Shown here piece by piece: positions 8,489 to 16,722 of a stretch of DNA of 64,000 nt. Both the position numbers and the translations under genes were made by a program. Numbering within the stretch: the first letter of the stretch is position 1; each line of letters begins with the position of its first letter. The DNA comes from DASXIF01 sp036498145. GTDB lineage: Bacteria > Actinomycetota > Actinomycetes > Mycobacteriales > Jatrophihabitantaceae. Under the pieces are notes generated by a model that saw only the letters and a program-made list of their open reading frames with translations, was not told the origin of the DNA and searched no databases. The stretch is from positions 186,001 to 250,000 of the forward strand of contig CAVPSV010000005.1 in assembly GCA_963708625.1 (NCBI GenBank), in the 5' to 3' direction.

Positions 8489-9797
8489 ATGGATGGCGGG
8501 CAGTTGCTGGTCGAGTTGGCAGCGACGAGGCGTCGGTTGGGTGCGGTGCAGGCTCGCCAGTTGCGGGTGTTGGCGCTGCTGGAGGCGAGTCCGCCGAAGG
8601 CCGCGTTGGCGGGCACGGATGACAAGCATTGGGTCCGTGAGCAGGTGGCGTGTGTCCTGTCCGCGACGCCGGAGTACGCCGGGCACCGCCTGTGCGAAGC
8701 GGCGCTGGTCGCGCGCCACCCGGACTTCGTCGACCAACTCGCGGCGGGACGCGTCAGCATGGGCCACGCGCGCGCGTTCGCGGACGCGCTGGCACCGCTG
8801 GACGAACACGGCGCGGACCTCGTCGCAGCCCGAGTGCTCCCTACGGCCAGCGGGCAGAGCGTCAGCCGCTTTCGGTCCGCGTTGCGCCGAGCGGTGCTCG
8901 CCACCTGCCCAGCCACCGAAGAGGAACAGCGCGCGGCCAACGTCGAGGACCGCTGCGTACGCATCCGCCCGTATGCACCCGGCCTCAGCAGCCTGTGGGC
9001 ACTACTACCCGAAGCCGACGCCGCCGCCATCGCCACCGCCATCACCACCCTCGCCAACGGCACGCCGACGCACACCACCGCGGCCGACAGCAGCGCCGGG
9101 ATCGCCGACCGCGCCGCGCATGGGCGCCACCATTGACACCGGAGAGTTGCGCAGCGCCGATCAGCGCCGTGCGGATGCTCTGGTGCAGCTGATCCTCACC
9201 GGCGAGGCAATGGGTGCGGCAGAGCTGGGCGGCGCGCAGCCGTTGCGTCCGCTGATCCAGGTCAGTGTCGCGCTGTCCACCCTGCTCGGCCTCGATCAGC
9301 AACCGGCCGACCTCGACGGCCTCGGCCCGATCCCAGCCGCGCTGGCCCGGCGCCTGGCCGACGACCCATCGGGCACCTGGCGCCGGCTGCTCACCGACGA
9401 ACGCGGACAACTGCTCGACTACGGCCGCAGCACCTACCGCCCACCCGCCGCCCTGGCCGATCACATCACCGCCCGCGACCGCACCTGCCGCTTCCCACAC
9501 TGCACCCGACGCGCCGCCACCAGCGAGATCGATCACCGCATCGCCTGGGCCGACGGCGGGCCCACCAACGAAGCCAACCTGCACGTCCTCTGCCCGCGCC
9601 ACCACCACCTGAAACACGACACGACCTGGCAGGTCGTGCGACAAGCCGACGGCATCACCCGCTGGACCGACCCCACCGGCCGCCACCACGACCAACCACC
9701 CGACCACTACCCACCCGACACCACTCAACGCCGAAGCAATCCGCGCAGGCGGCGCGAGACACCGAAGCCCGAACTTCCAGACGACCCACCGTTCTAA
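8489..9797 (+). CDS. DUF222 / HNH endonuclease protein, 13E12-repeat type (frameshifted as assembled)
   Basis: The N-terminal DUF222 domain starts at about ATG 8489 (MDGGQLLVELAATRRRLG) and runs to about 9100. The rest lies in another frame, with LADHITARDRTCRFPHCTRRAA, EIDHRIAWADGGPTNEANL and LCPRHHHLKH. This is a classical HNH nuclease domain with its paired Cys residues and HH motif. One extra base near 9122 (GGG for GG) joins the frames as HGATIDTGELRSADQRR. The first codon is uncertain because the frame is open earlier and ATG 8412 lies in another frame. These proteins correspond to the 13E12 repeat family of mycobacteria. The gene lies between two 38-bp repeats and is probably mobile. 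Confidence 0.85.
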
Positions 9798-9909
9798 GAC
9801 TCACCCAGCCACCATCAGCCACCGATGTCCGATCGCTGCCGCCCAACACCAGGCCAGCGGTCCCCTCGGCGCGCCACCGCCAAGACGCGAGCACGCCAAT
9901 GCCGAACGG

Positions 9910-10398
9910 CTAGTGGGTTGCGATCGGCGCGACGGTGGCCGAGGTGAGCCGAACCAGATCTGCCGGTGCCAGTTCGACCTGAAGTCCGCGCCGCCCGGCC
10001 GAGACGTAGACAGTGTCGAAACTCTCGGCTGACACGTCGATGATCACCGGCAGCCGGCTGCGATGTCCGAGCGGCGAGATGCCGCCGAGGACGTAGCCGG
10101 TCGCGCGCTGGGCCGCGTCCGGGTCGGCCATTTCCGCTCGCTTTCCGCCGTCGGCCGCGGCCAGCGCTTTGAGGTCCAGCCGTCCTGCGACGGGCACGAC
10201 CGCGCACACCAGCCGCCCGGCGACCGACGCGATCAGCGTCTTGAAGATCCGCTCGGGTGCCACGCCGAGTGCCTGCGCCGCCTCCTCGCCGTAACCCTCA
10301 GCCCGCGGGTCGTGCCGATACGGATGCAACGTGTACGGCACCCCGCTGCCCGCCAGCACCGTCGTCGCCGGCGTCCCCGCAGACCGATCCTTCGCCAC
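9910..10398 (-). CDS. ybaK: Cys-tRNA(Pro)/Cys-tRNA(Cys) deacylase
   Basis: YbaK hydrolyses mischarged Cys-tRNA(Pro). The 162-residue protein from GTG 10398 has the family pattern: LHPYRHDPRAEGYGEEAA, then RIFKTLIASVAGRLVCAVVPVAGRLDLKALA, with the conserved Lys of the FKTL motif, and GYVLGGISPLGHRSRLPVIID with the GGxxPxG signature. The frame remains open beyond 10398, but no upstream start gives better family length. The last 13 codons form the right copy of the 38-bp repeat that flanks the HNH gene, so the gene keeps an intact 3' end after the presumed insertion. Confidence 0.92.
   Translation of the reverse strand: MAKDRSAGTPATTVLAGSGVPYTLHPYRHDPRAEGYGEEAAQALGVAPERIFKTLIASVAGRLVCAVVPVAGRLDLKALAAADGGKRAEMADPDAAQRATGYVLGGISPLGHRSRLPVIIDVSAESFDTVYVSAGRRGLQVELAPADLVRLTSATVAPIATH
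9921..9958 (+). repeat. Right 38-bp direct repeat within ybaK 3' end
   Basis: This is the partner of 8281-8318, with three mismatches. It forms part of the intact ybaK coding sequence. The interval between the repeat starts is 1640 bases and contains only the DUF222/HNH gene. Confidence 0.8.
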
Positions 10399-10435
10399 GG
10401 CCGCCCACCCTATGCGTCCCCGCAACCGCGGGCCC

Positions 10436-10463
10436 GGGAATTGGAGACGGCGCCAGGCGGTTT
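10436..10463 (+). promoter_or_regulatory. SigR-type promoter (GGGAAT, 18-base spacer, GTTT)
   Basis: GGGAAT at 10436-10441 and GTTT at 10460-10463 are separated by exactly 18 bases. This is the consensus of thiol-stress sigma factor SigR/SigH promoters (GGAAT-N18-GTT). Transcription would begin near 10470, just upstream of AGGAG (10475-10479) and ATG 10488. SigR is therefore predicted to activate its own operon. Confidence 0.8.
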
Positions 10464-10652
10464 CGCCTATGAATAGGAGTTGCCTTGATGCAGATCGTGG
10501 AACAAGCACCTGCGCCAGGTGGTGCTGGCGGTACAGCGGGCATGCGGGCGTTCGCCCCATGGCCCGATGCCCCCGTATCCTCCAGTACAGGGACACGGTC
10601 CTCCGATGCGGGGACACAGTCCTTCAGTGCGGTAGCACAGCGAAGGAGTGCA

Positions 10653-11273
10653 GTGGCGGACGTTTCGGCCGATGGGACCCGCAGGCAGACCGAGGAGTCG
10701 GTCGAGGCGCGCCGGGCCCGGTTCGAACGCGACGCGCTGCCGTTCGTCGACCAGCTCTACGCCGCCGCAATGCGCATGACGCGCAACCCCACGGACGCGG
10801 AAGACCTCGTCCAGGAGACCTTCGTCAAGGCCTTCGCCGCGTTCCACCAGTTCCAGGAGGGCACCAACCTCAAGGCCTGGCTCTACCGGATCCTCACCAA
10901 CACCTTCATCAACACCTACCGCAAGAAGCAGCGCCAGCCGCAGGAGTCCAACGGCGAGAACGTCGAGGACTGGCAGCTCGCGCGCGCGGAGTCGCACACC
11001 TCCACCGGACTGCGCTCGGCCGAGATGGAGGCACTGGACCACCTGCCCGACTCCGATGTGAAGGAGGCTCTGCAGTCGCTGCCGGAGGACTTCCGGCTGG
11101 CCGTGTACCTCGCCGATGTCGAAGGCTTCGCCTACAAGGAGATCGCCGACATCATGGGCACGCCGATCGGAACGGTGATGTCCCGGTTGCATCGGGGACG
11201 CAGGCAGTTGCAAGGCCTGCTCGCGGACTACGCGCGCGATCGTGGCCTGATTCCCGCAGGAGTGGATTCATGA
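10653..11273 (+). CDS. sigR: RNA polymerase ECF sigma factor SigR/SigH (thiol-oxidative stress)
   Basis: This sigma factor directs transcription of thioredoxin, mycothiol and proteolysis genes under disulphide stress. Region 2 includes ALPFVDQLYAAAMRMTRN and DAEDLVQETFVKAFAAF, then LKAWLYRILTNTFINTYRKK. Region 4 holds LPEDFRLAVYLADVEGFAYK and GTPIGTVMSRLHRGRRQLQ. The short form starts at GTG 10653, which has GAAGGAG five bases before it (206 residues). The same frame extends upstream to ATG 10488, which has its own AGGAG. That adds exactly 55 residues, the size of the unstable long form SigR' known in Streptomyces coelicolor. The stop overlaps the rsrA start as ATGA. Confidence 0.95.
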   Translation: MADVSADGTRRQTEESVEARRARFERDALPFVDQLYAAAMRMTRNPTDAEDLVQETFVKAFAAFHQFQEGTNLKAWLYRILTNTFINTYRKKQRQPQESNGENVEDWQLARAESHTSTGLRSAEMEALDHLPDSDVKEALQSLPEDFRLAVYLADVEGFAYKEIADIMGTPIGTVMSRLHRGRRQLQGLLADYARDRGLIPAGVDS

Positions 11274-11560
11274 GCGGACTTGGCTTCGGCCCGGGCAACA
11301 TCGACTGCGACGATGTGCTCAACGACGTCTATCTCTACCTCGACGACGAGAGCGACGAGGCACTGCGCAACCGCATCCGCCAGCACCTCGACGCCTGCTC
11401 GCCGTGCCTGAAGCAATACGGCCTGGAGCAGGACGTGCGCAACCTGGTCGCGCGCTGCTGCGGCAACGACCTCGCTCCGGAGGAGCTGCGGCGCAAGATC
11501 CACCTGCGCATCGAGCAAGTCACCGTTGAAGCCGCGCACCTGGAGTACCGCGCCGAATAA
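11270..11560 (+). CDS. rsrA: Redox-sensing zinc-binding anti-sigma factor (ZAS family)
   Basis: RsrA holds SigR inactive when reduced and releases it when its cysteines form a disulphide. The 96-residue protein has Cys13, the HxxxCxxC motif HLDACSPC (His39, Cys43, Cys46), and a vicinal pair Cys63-Cys64. These match the Streptomyces RsrA pattern (Cys11, His37, Cys41, Cys44, Cys61, Cys62) with a two-residue offset. ATG 11270 overlaps the sigR stop by four bases, giving one-to-one coupled production of sigma and anti-sigma. All residues needed for zinc binding and redox switching are present. Confidence 0.95.
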   Translation: MSGLGFGPGNIDCDDVLNDVYLYLDDESDEALRNRIRQHLDACSPCLKQYGLEQDVRNLVARCCGNDLAPEELRRKIHLRIEQVTVEAAHLEYRAE

Positions 11561-11566
11561 GCCTGG

Positions 11567-13236
11567 CTAGGTGCGGCTCGCGGCCGTGCCGACGCCTTCC
11601 TGCTCGACGGCAATCACATCGGTAGACGGCGCGTCGCTGTAGTAGTCGCCGGGAACCGTCTCGTCCGACCCGGCCGGCACCTTGGCCAGCCGCGCCAACA
11701 CGGTGAGCGCGATCGCCACCACCAGGTTCAGCACCAGCGCGCTCACCGCGATGTACACCTTCACGTGTGTCCACGGGAAGTAAGCCAGTGAACTGCCGAA
11801 GTGCTTGGTGGTGGTCGAGGCCTGGTGGTAGGCGGCGACGGTGCCGTACACCATGGCGGCGGCCCAGCCGAGCAGCAGCGCCCATCGGTGGAACCACCGG
11901 GTGTACAGCCCGGCGACGATCGACACGATGGTCTGCAGGATCCACACCCCGCCGAGCAGCTGGAGGTTGATCGCGTTCTGCTTGTCCATGCTCAACACGA
12001 ACAGCAGCGCACCGAACTTCACCACCAACGAGGTGATCTTCGAGACCAGCGCCTGGTGCCGGGGCGAGGCATCGCGCACGATGAACTCGCGATAGACGTT
12101 GCGCGTGAACAGGTTGGCCGCGGCGATGGACATGATCGCCGCAGGCACCAGCGCACCGATGGCGATCGCGGCGAAGGCGATGCCGGCGAACCAGTGCGGG
12201 AACACCTGCTCGAAGAAGTGCGGCACCACCAGCTGGGAGTTCGGCTTGCCGTCCTGGCCGATCACGGTCGTCTTCTTGTAGATGGCGGCGAAGCCGAGCA
12301 GCGCGAGCAGGCCCAGCATCAGCGAATACGTGGGCAGGATCGCCGCATTGCGACGGATCACCTGGCGGCTGCGGCCGGCGAGCACGGCGGTGGCCGAGTG
12401 CGGGTACATGAACAGCGCGAGCGCCGAACCGAACGCCAGCGTCCCGTAGGCCCAATAGCTGGTGTCGGCGGGGATGAACACCGCGCCTTTGGTCTTGCGC
12501 CGTCTTGGCCTGCGCGGCGTCGAACATCCCGCCGAAGCCGATCTTCCAGCCGACGTAGACGATCGCGACGACGATCACCACGTAGATCAGGGTGTCCTTC
12601 ACGAAGGCGATCAACGCCGGTGCGCGCAGGCCGGAGGAGTAGGTGTACGCCGCGAGGACGGCGAAGGCGATGATCAGCGGCAGATCGCGCTGGAACCAGC
12701 CGCCCGTGCCGCCCACGCCCATGGTGTCCAGCACCGCCTGGATACCTACCAGCTGCAGCGCGATGTAGGGCATGGTCGCGACGATCCCGGTGAGCGCGAC
12801 GGCGAGCGCGAGCAGCCGGCTGTCGTATCGCCCGCGCACGAAGTCCGCCGGCGTCACGTAGCCGTGCCGGTGCGCGACGCTCCAGAACCGCGGCATGAAG
12901 ATGAAGATCAGCGGATAGACGACGATCGTGTACGGGACCGCGAAGAACCCGCTCACCGCCCCGGTCGCGAACATCGCGGCCGGCACCGCCACGAAGGTGT
13001 ACGCGGTGTACAGATCACCGCCGAGCAGGAACCAGGTGACGACGGTGCCGAAGCCGCGCCCGCCGAGGCCCCACTCGTCCAGGGTGTGCATGGAGCGAGG
13101 GCCGTCGCCAGCGCGCGGCGGCGAACCCGCCGAGGCTGACCACGACGAAGAAGCCGATGACGATGCCGAGCTCCAGGCCGTGCACGCCCGAGCCCGCGGC
13201 AGCGCTCAGCGCAGCGGCCCCGCTCACCCCGCTCAC
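11567..13236 (-). CDS. Sodium:solute symporter family permease, MctP-like monocarboxylate transporter (frameshifted as assembled)
   Basis: The protein belongs to the SSS family of sodium-coupled 12-13-TM transporters. Its first helix is LGIVIGFFVVVSLGGFAAARW. Then follow LHTLDEWGLGGRGFGTVVTW plus WFLLGGDLYTAYTFVAVPAA, and further helices such as GALVPAAIMSIAAANLF. The gene is split into three frames by one extra base near 13105 (CCC) and one near 12494. Removing each restores a continuous family-like sequence. GTG 13236 overlaps the DUF3311 stop as GTGA. The pairing with a DUF3311 protein is typical of permeases for pyruvate, acetate and propionate. It is convergent with rsrA. Confidence 0.85.
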
Positions 13237-13529
13237 CGTGATCCACCAGTGCGCCGGGCGCGAGTGACCACCAGATACGCCAGGTAGGTGAGCACCGCGG
13301 TCACCAACACCCAGGCGAATTGGTACCAGTAGAAGAACGGGAATCCCCACAACCTCGGCGTGCTCCGCGCGTACACCGGCACGATGGCCAGCGCCACCAT
13401 CGGGATCAGCAGCAGCACGCCCACCAGCACCACCACACCGGCGGGCAGTCGTGGTGGCACCGCCGGCGGCGGCGAGGCAGGCGGGACTCTCGTCGGTTCT
13501 GGCGTCACGGTGACCCCCCGGTACCGCAC
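13233..13529 (-). CDS. DUF3311 small membrane protein, partner of the symporter
   Basis: This protein of about 98 residues has a Pro-rich N-terminus, a helix GVVVLVGVLLLIPMVALAIVP, the conserved LWGFPFFYWYQFAWVL segment and a second helix ending YLVVTRARR. This is the usual form of DUF3311 proteins, which are nearly always encoded next to SSS-type carboxylate permeases and are thought to be accessory subunits. Start codons GTG 13529 and the later in-frame GTG are both possible. It is divergent from pdtaS, and the 126 bases between them should hold both promoters. Confidence 0.85.
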   Translation of the reverse strand: MRYRGVTVTPEPTRVPPASPPPAVPPRLPAGVVVLVGVLLLIPMVALAIVPVYARSTPRLWGFPFFYWYQFAWVLVTAVLTYLAYLVVTRARRTGGSR

Positions 13530-13655
13530 AGGCCCAGCCTGTGGCCCGCGTCACCACGGGCACAAAAATTTCTGCCCCCATCCGGCCCTGTCCAAACCAG
13601 CGGGCCCCCACCGCCACCGAATGGTGCCCATGACGGGCGAATAGGCTCGGCGCCG

Positions 13656-15170
13656 ATGTCCGCGCTGACCGACGTGCTCGCTGCCCGCACCCCGCTCACC
13701 GACGCGCAGGTGGCCCACCTGCAGCGGCTGGTCGGGGAGTGGCAGCTGCTGTCGGACCTGTCCTTCGCCGACCTGCTGCTGTGGGTGCCGGTGAAGCTTC
13801 CGGACGGCGAGGCAGGCTCGGTGGAGGCGTACCTGTGCGTGGCGCAATGCCGGCCGACGACCGGACCGACCGCCTACCAGAGCGATCAGGTCGGCGTCCT
13901 GCTGCGCGGTCCGCGCGCGCTCGCGCTGCGCGTCGCGCGTACCGAGGGCCGGATCTTCCGGGAGGGCGAGCCGGACTGGGACGGCGACCTGCCGATTCGC
14001 CGCGAGGCGATCCCGGTCCGCGTCGACGGTGACGTGGTGGCGGTACTCGGCAGGGACGCGAACCTGGCCAGCGTGCGCACCCCCAGCCAGTTGGAACTGG
14101 TGTACCTGCAGAGCGCGGCAGACCTGTCCGCGATGGTCGCCGACGGCACGTTCCCGGCGCAGGACGCCGGGCTCGAGGAGGGCTCCGGTCCGCGCGTCGG
14201 TGACGGTGTGGTGCGGGTGGAGCCGGACCGCACGGTGATCTACGCCAGCCCGAACGCGCTGTCGGCGTTTCGCCGGCTGGGCGTCGCCGGCAACGTGCTC
14301 GGCGAGCCGGTCGACGCGCTGACCAGCACGGTGGCTGACGACCCGTTCGACGCCGGCGACCTGGCGGCCGCCATCGGCGCAGCCATCGACGGCGGCCAGC
14401 CGGCCAGCATCGAGATGGACGGCGGCGGCGCGACGGTGCTGTTCCGGGCGCTGCCGCTGCGCCCGCGCGGGGAGATGCTCGGCGCGTTGCTGCTGATCCA
14501 GGACGTCACCGAGTTGCGACGCCGCGACCGGCAGATCATGAGCAAGGACGCCACCATTCGCGAGATCCACCACCGGGTGAAGAACAATCTGCAAACGGTG
14601 GCGGCGCTGCTGCGCTTGCAGGCCCGCCGGGTGTCGGTGCCGGAGGCCCGGATTGCGTTGGAGGAGTCGATGCGCCGGGTGAGTTCCATCGCCCTGGTGC
14701 ACGAGACGCTGTCGGTCTCGGTGGACGAAGCGGTCGACTTCGACGACGTGGTGGACCGCCTGCTGGTGATGCTCTCCGACGTCATGGGTTCGTCCGCGCA
14801 GGTCGAGGTGCGCCGGACCGGCAGCTTCGGCGAGATTCCCGCGGAGGTCGCCACCGCACTGGTGCTGGTGCTCACCGAACTCGTGCAGAACGCTCTGGAA
14901 CACGCGTTCCCGGATGGCAACCGGGGTCTCATCGAGGTGGCCGCCGAGCGTGCCCGCGGCCAGCTTGCGGTGACGATCCGCGACGACGGGATCGGCCTGC
15001 CGCCGGACTTCGCCTCGGCCGGCGCGTCACGGCTGGGTTTGCAGATCGTTCAGACCCTGGTCGACGCCGAGTTGGACGGGACCGTCGAGTTCGGTGCTCA
15101 TGACGGGGGAGTGGGCACCGCGGCAGTGGTACGGATGCCGTTGGGCCGCCGCCCACGTGTGGGCGGCTGA
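13656..15170 (+). CDS. pdtaS: Sensor histidine kinase PdtaS
   Basis: PdtaS is a soluble two-component kinase whose partner in mycobacteria is the RNA-binding antiterminator PdtaR. The 504 residues comprise an N-terminal GAF-like sensor domain (about 1-160), a PAS domain (about 185-295), and a HisKA_2 box with EIHHRVKNNLQTVAALLRLQ near residue 310 (phospho-acceptor His). The HATPase domain follows with ELVQNALEHAFPDG (N box) and IRDDGIGLPPDF (G1 box). ATG 13656 gives the family length; the frame is open upstream but through the opposite gene. No pdtaR is present in the window, which is usual because it lies elsewhere in actinobacterial genomes. Confidence 0.93.
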   Translation: MSALTDVLAARTPLTDAQVAHLQRLVGEWQLLSDLSFADLLLWVPVKLPDGEAGSVEAYLCVAQCRPTTGPTAYQSDQVGVLLRGPRALALRVARTEGRIFREGEPDWDGDLPIRREAIPVRVDGDVVAVLGRDANLASVRTPSQLELVYLQSAADLSAMVADGTFPAQDAGLEEGSGPRVGDGVVRVEPDRTVIYASPNALSAFRRLGVAGNVLGEPVDALTSTVADDPFDAGDLAAAIGAAIDGGQPASIEMDGGGATVLFRALPLRPRGEMLGALLLIQDVTELRRRDRQIMSKDATIREIHHRVKNNLQTVAALLRLQARRVSVPEARIALEESMRRVSSIALVHETLSVSVDEAVDFDDVVDRLLVMLSDVMGSSAQVEVRRTGSFGEIPAEVATALVLVLTELVQNALEHAFPDGNRGLIEVAAERARGQLAVTIRDDGIGLPPDFASAGASRLGLQIVQTLVDAELDGTVEFGAHDGGVGTAAVVRMPLGRRPRVGG

Positions 15171-15172
15171 CC

Positions 15173-15224
15173 GAGGTTAAGGCTGAGACCGAGGTTTAAG
15201 GCGGGGGAAGAGGTTAAGGCTGAG
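15173..15224. repeat. Three imperfect copies of GAGGTTAAGGCTGAG between pdtaS and whiB1
   Basis: The copies sit at 15173-15187, about 15191-15202 (GAGGTTTAAGGC) and 15210-15224. The first and third are identical over 15 bases. They fill the short gap between two convergent genes. No hairpin is formed, so they are not an obvious terminator. Confidence 0.6.
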
Positions 15225-15230
15225 GAAGTG

Positions 15231-15482
15231 TCAGGCTAGCCGGGCGCGTGCGCGGGCATTGCGGCGCTTGAGCGCGCGGCGTTCGTCCTCGGAAAGGCCA
15301 CCCCACACGCCCGCGTCCTGGCCGCTCTCCAGCGCCCAGGCCAAGCACTCCTGAACGACTGGGCAGCGTCGGCAGACCGCCTTCGCCTGCTCGATCTGCA
15401 GCAACGCGGGCCCGGTGTTCCCGATGGGGAAGAACAGTTCGGGGTCCTCGTCACGGCATATCGCGCGGTGACGCCAATCCAT
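15231..15482 (-). CDS. whiB1: WhiB1-type iron-sulphur transcription factor
   Basis: WhiB proteins carry a 4Fe-4S cluster that is sensitive to oxygen and nitric oxide, and they bind the primary sigma factor. The 83-residue protein starts MDWRHRAICRDEDPELFFP. It has four cluster cysteines: Cys9 and the CRRCPVVQEC group (Cys37, Cys40, Cys46). The GVWGG turn and a basic C-terminal tail, RRALKRRNARARARLA, follow. Size, sequence and position next to pdtaS match whiB1 (Rv3219 in M. tuberculosis). GAGGAG lies just upstream of ATG 15482. Confidence 0.94.
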   Translation of the reverse strand: MDWRHRAICRDEDPELFFPIGNTGPALLQIEQAKAVCRRCPVVQECLAWALESGQDAGVWGGLSEDERRALKRRNARARARLA

Positions 15483-15755
15483 CGGTACATCTCCTCACTG
15501 CGGGTTGCGGCGGAGACTTCTGCCTGGCCGGTGGTCGATCTCTAGCATTGTCGTTCTCAGGCCGCTTGTGAATCCTTTCACGAGCTAGCCCGTGCTCGCA
15601 AGCATGCCGAGCCTGGGTGCTGCAGATCACGGAGCAACGCGTGCGGCCCGTTTCAGGCCCCGGCCGCGGGATCCGTCCTGCCGTTCTGCCAACCGACCCT
15701 GCCACCGTACGCGTCAGGGCGCTGTGAAGTCAGCACATTTGGGCGGGCAAAAAGG
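15483..15755. promoter_or_regulatory. whiB1 upstream region
   Basis: These 273 bases carry no gene. They hold the Crp-like site and the probable whiB1 promoter between it and the start codon. The part from about 15600 to 15755 shows no recognisable element, apart from the tail of the lipid kinase gene ending at 15756. Confidence 0.5.
15567..15582. promoter_or_regulatory. Crp/cAMP-receptor-type site upstream of whiB1
   Basis: TGTGA-N6-TCACG at 15567-15582 matches 9 of 10 positions of the Crp consensus TGTGA-N6-TCACA and has a perfect GTGA/TCAC dyad core. It lies 85-100 bases upstream of the whiB1 start. In M. tuberculosis whiB1 is controlled by the Crp homologue Rv3676, so the site probably reflects a conserved control. 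Confidence 0.7.
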
Positions 15756-16688
15756 TCATATCACCACGGACACTGCGGCCGGCACCGAGGTGAACGCGAT
15801 CTTTTCTCGCAGCCCCACGTAGTCGCCGTCGATCTGGACCGGCAGCGGTTCGTCGGATCTGACCGTGAGCGAAGGTAGGTCGTCGGCGGTCTGGGCACCG
15901 CGCCGGCCGACCTTGGGGCGGCCGCCGGACATCCGAGCCATGCTCAGCAATATGCCCGACATCCCCATCCGGCGGCGGGCATACACCGACAGCCCGACGT
16001 CGAAGCCGGCGCCGGGGGTGGGGTGCAGCGGCCGGTTGCCGACATAGGTCCACGGATCGGCGTTCGCGACGATGGCGAAGTACACCTCGTCGAGCGTGGA
16101 GCCGTCCGGCAGATCCACATGAACCTTGGGATGGCGCCGATCGGTCCGGAAGAACGCGCGCACCCCGACCCGCGCATACAGCACATGCGTGGAGCGCTTA
16201 CCCCGGCTGCGCCGTTCCTCGACGCCTTCGACGATCGCGCCGTCGAAACCCAGACCGGTCGCGAACGCGAAGTACCGGTCATCGGCCCGGCCCAGGCTGA
16301 CCGGGCGGCGGGTCCCGTTGCGCAACGCTTCCAGCAAGGCGCCGGTCGCCTCGATCGGGTCGTTGGGTAGGCCCAGCGCCCTCGCGAAGACGTTGGTGGA
16401 GCCGGCCGGGACGACACCCAGCGCCGGCACCGCGGGGTGCAGGCCGTCGGCGAGCAACCCGTTGACCACCTCGTTGATCGTTCCGTCGCCACCGAGCGCG
16501 ACCACCACGTCGGTGCCGCTGCGCATCGCCGCGGCCGCCAGGTTCACCGCATGCCCGCGCTCGTCGGTCTCCGCGATCTCCAGATGCGCGCCCACGTTGG
16601 CGTAGCCGCCGAGCGCGTGCGCCAGCACGTCGCGCTCGCGCTTCGTGGTGGAAGTGGCTTTGGGGTTCACCACGACGAGGACGCGCAC
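15756..16688 (-). CDS. Diacylglycerol kinase family lipid kinase
   Basis: This is a 310-residue DagK/LCB5-type lipid kinase. The nucleotide-binding signature VVALGGDGTINEVVNGL lies near residue 65, followed by LGVVPAGSTNVFARALGLP (GGDG plus PxGTxN-like motif). The C-terminal beta domain includes YFAFATGLGFDGAIVEGVEE and the closing PVQIDGDYVG. Likely roles are phosphorylation of diacylglycerol or related lipids for phospholipid recycling or mannolipid precursor supply. GTG 16688 opens the family N-terminus VRVLVVVNPKAT. The gene is divergent from a small membrane protein, with starts only 34 bases apart. Confidence 0.9.
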   Translation of the reverse strand: MRVLVVVNPKATSTTKRERDVLAHALGGYANVGAHLEIAETDERGHAVNLAAAAMRSGTDVVVALGGDGTINEVVNGLLADGLHPAVPALGVVPAGSTNVFARALGLPNDPIEATGALLEALRNGTRRPVSLGRADDRYFAFATGLGFDGAIVEGVEERRSRGKRSTHVLYARVGVRAFFRTDRRHPKVHVDLPDGSTLDEVYFAIVANADPWTYVGNRPLHPTPGAGFDVGLSVYARRRMGMSGILLSMARMSGGRPKVGRRGAQTADDLPSLTVRSDEPLPVQIDGDYVGLREKIAFTSVPAAVSVVI

Positions 16689-16722
16689 GGGCCGGACGAT
16701 ACGCGTCGGTAGTGTTGCGGCC

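Noticed and set aside
8264..8809. Minus-strand gene ending in VRLTSATVAPIAT left of the HNH gene
   Set aside because: Only the last 13 codons resemble YbaK, through the 38-bp repeat; the rest is antisense to the DUF222 domain.
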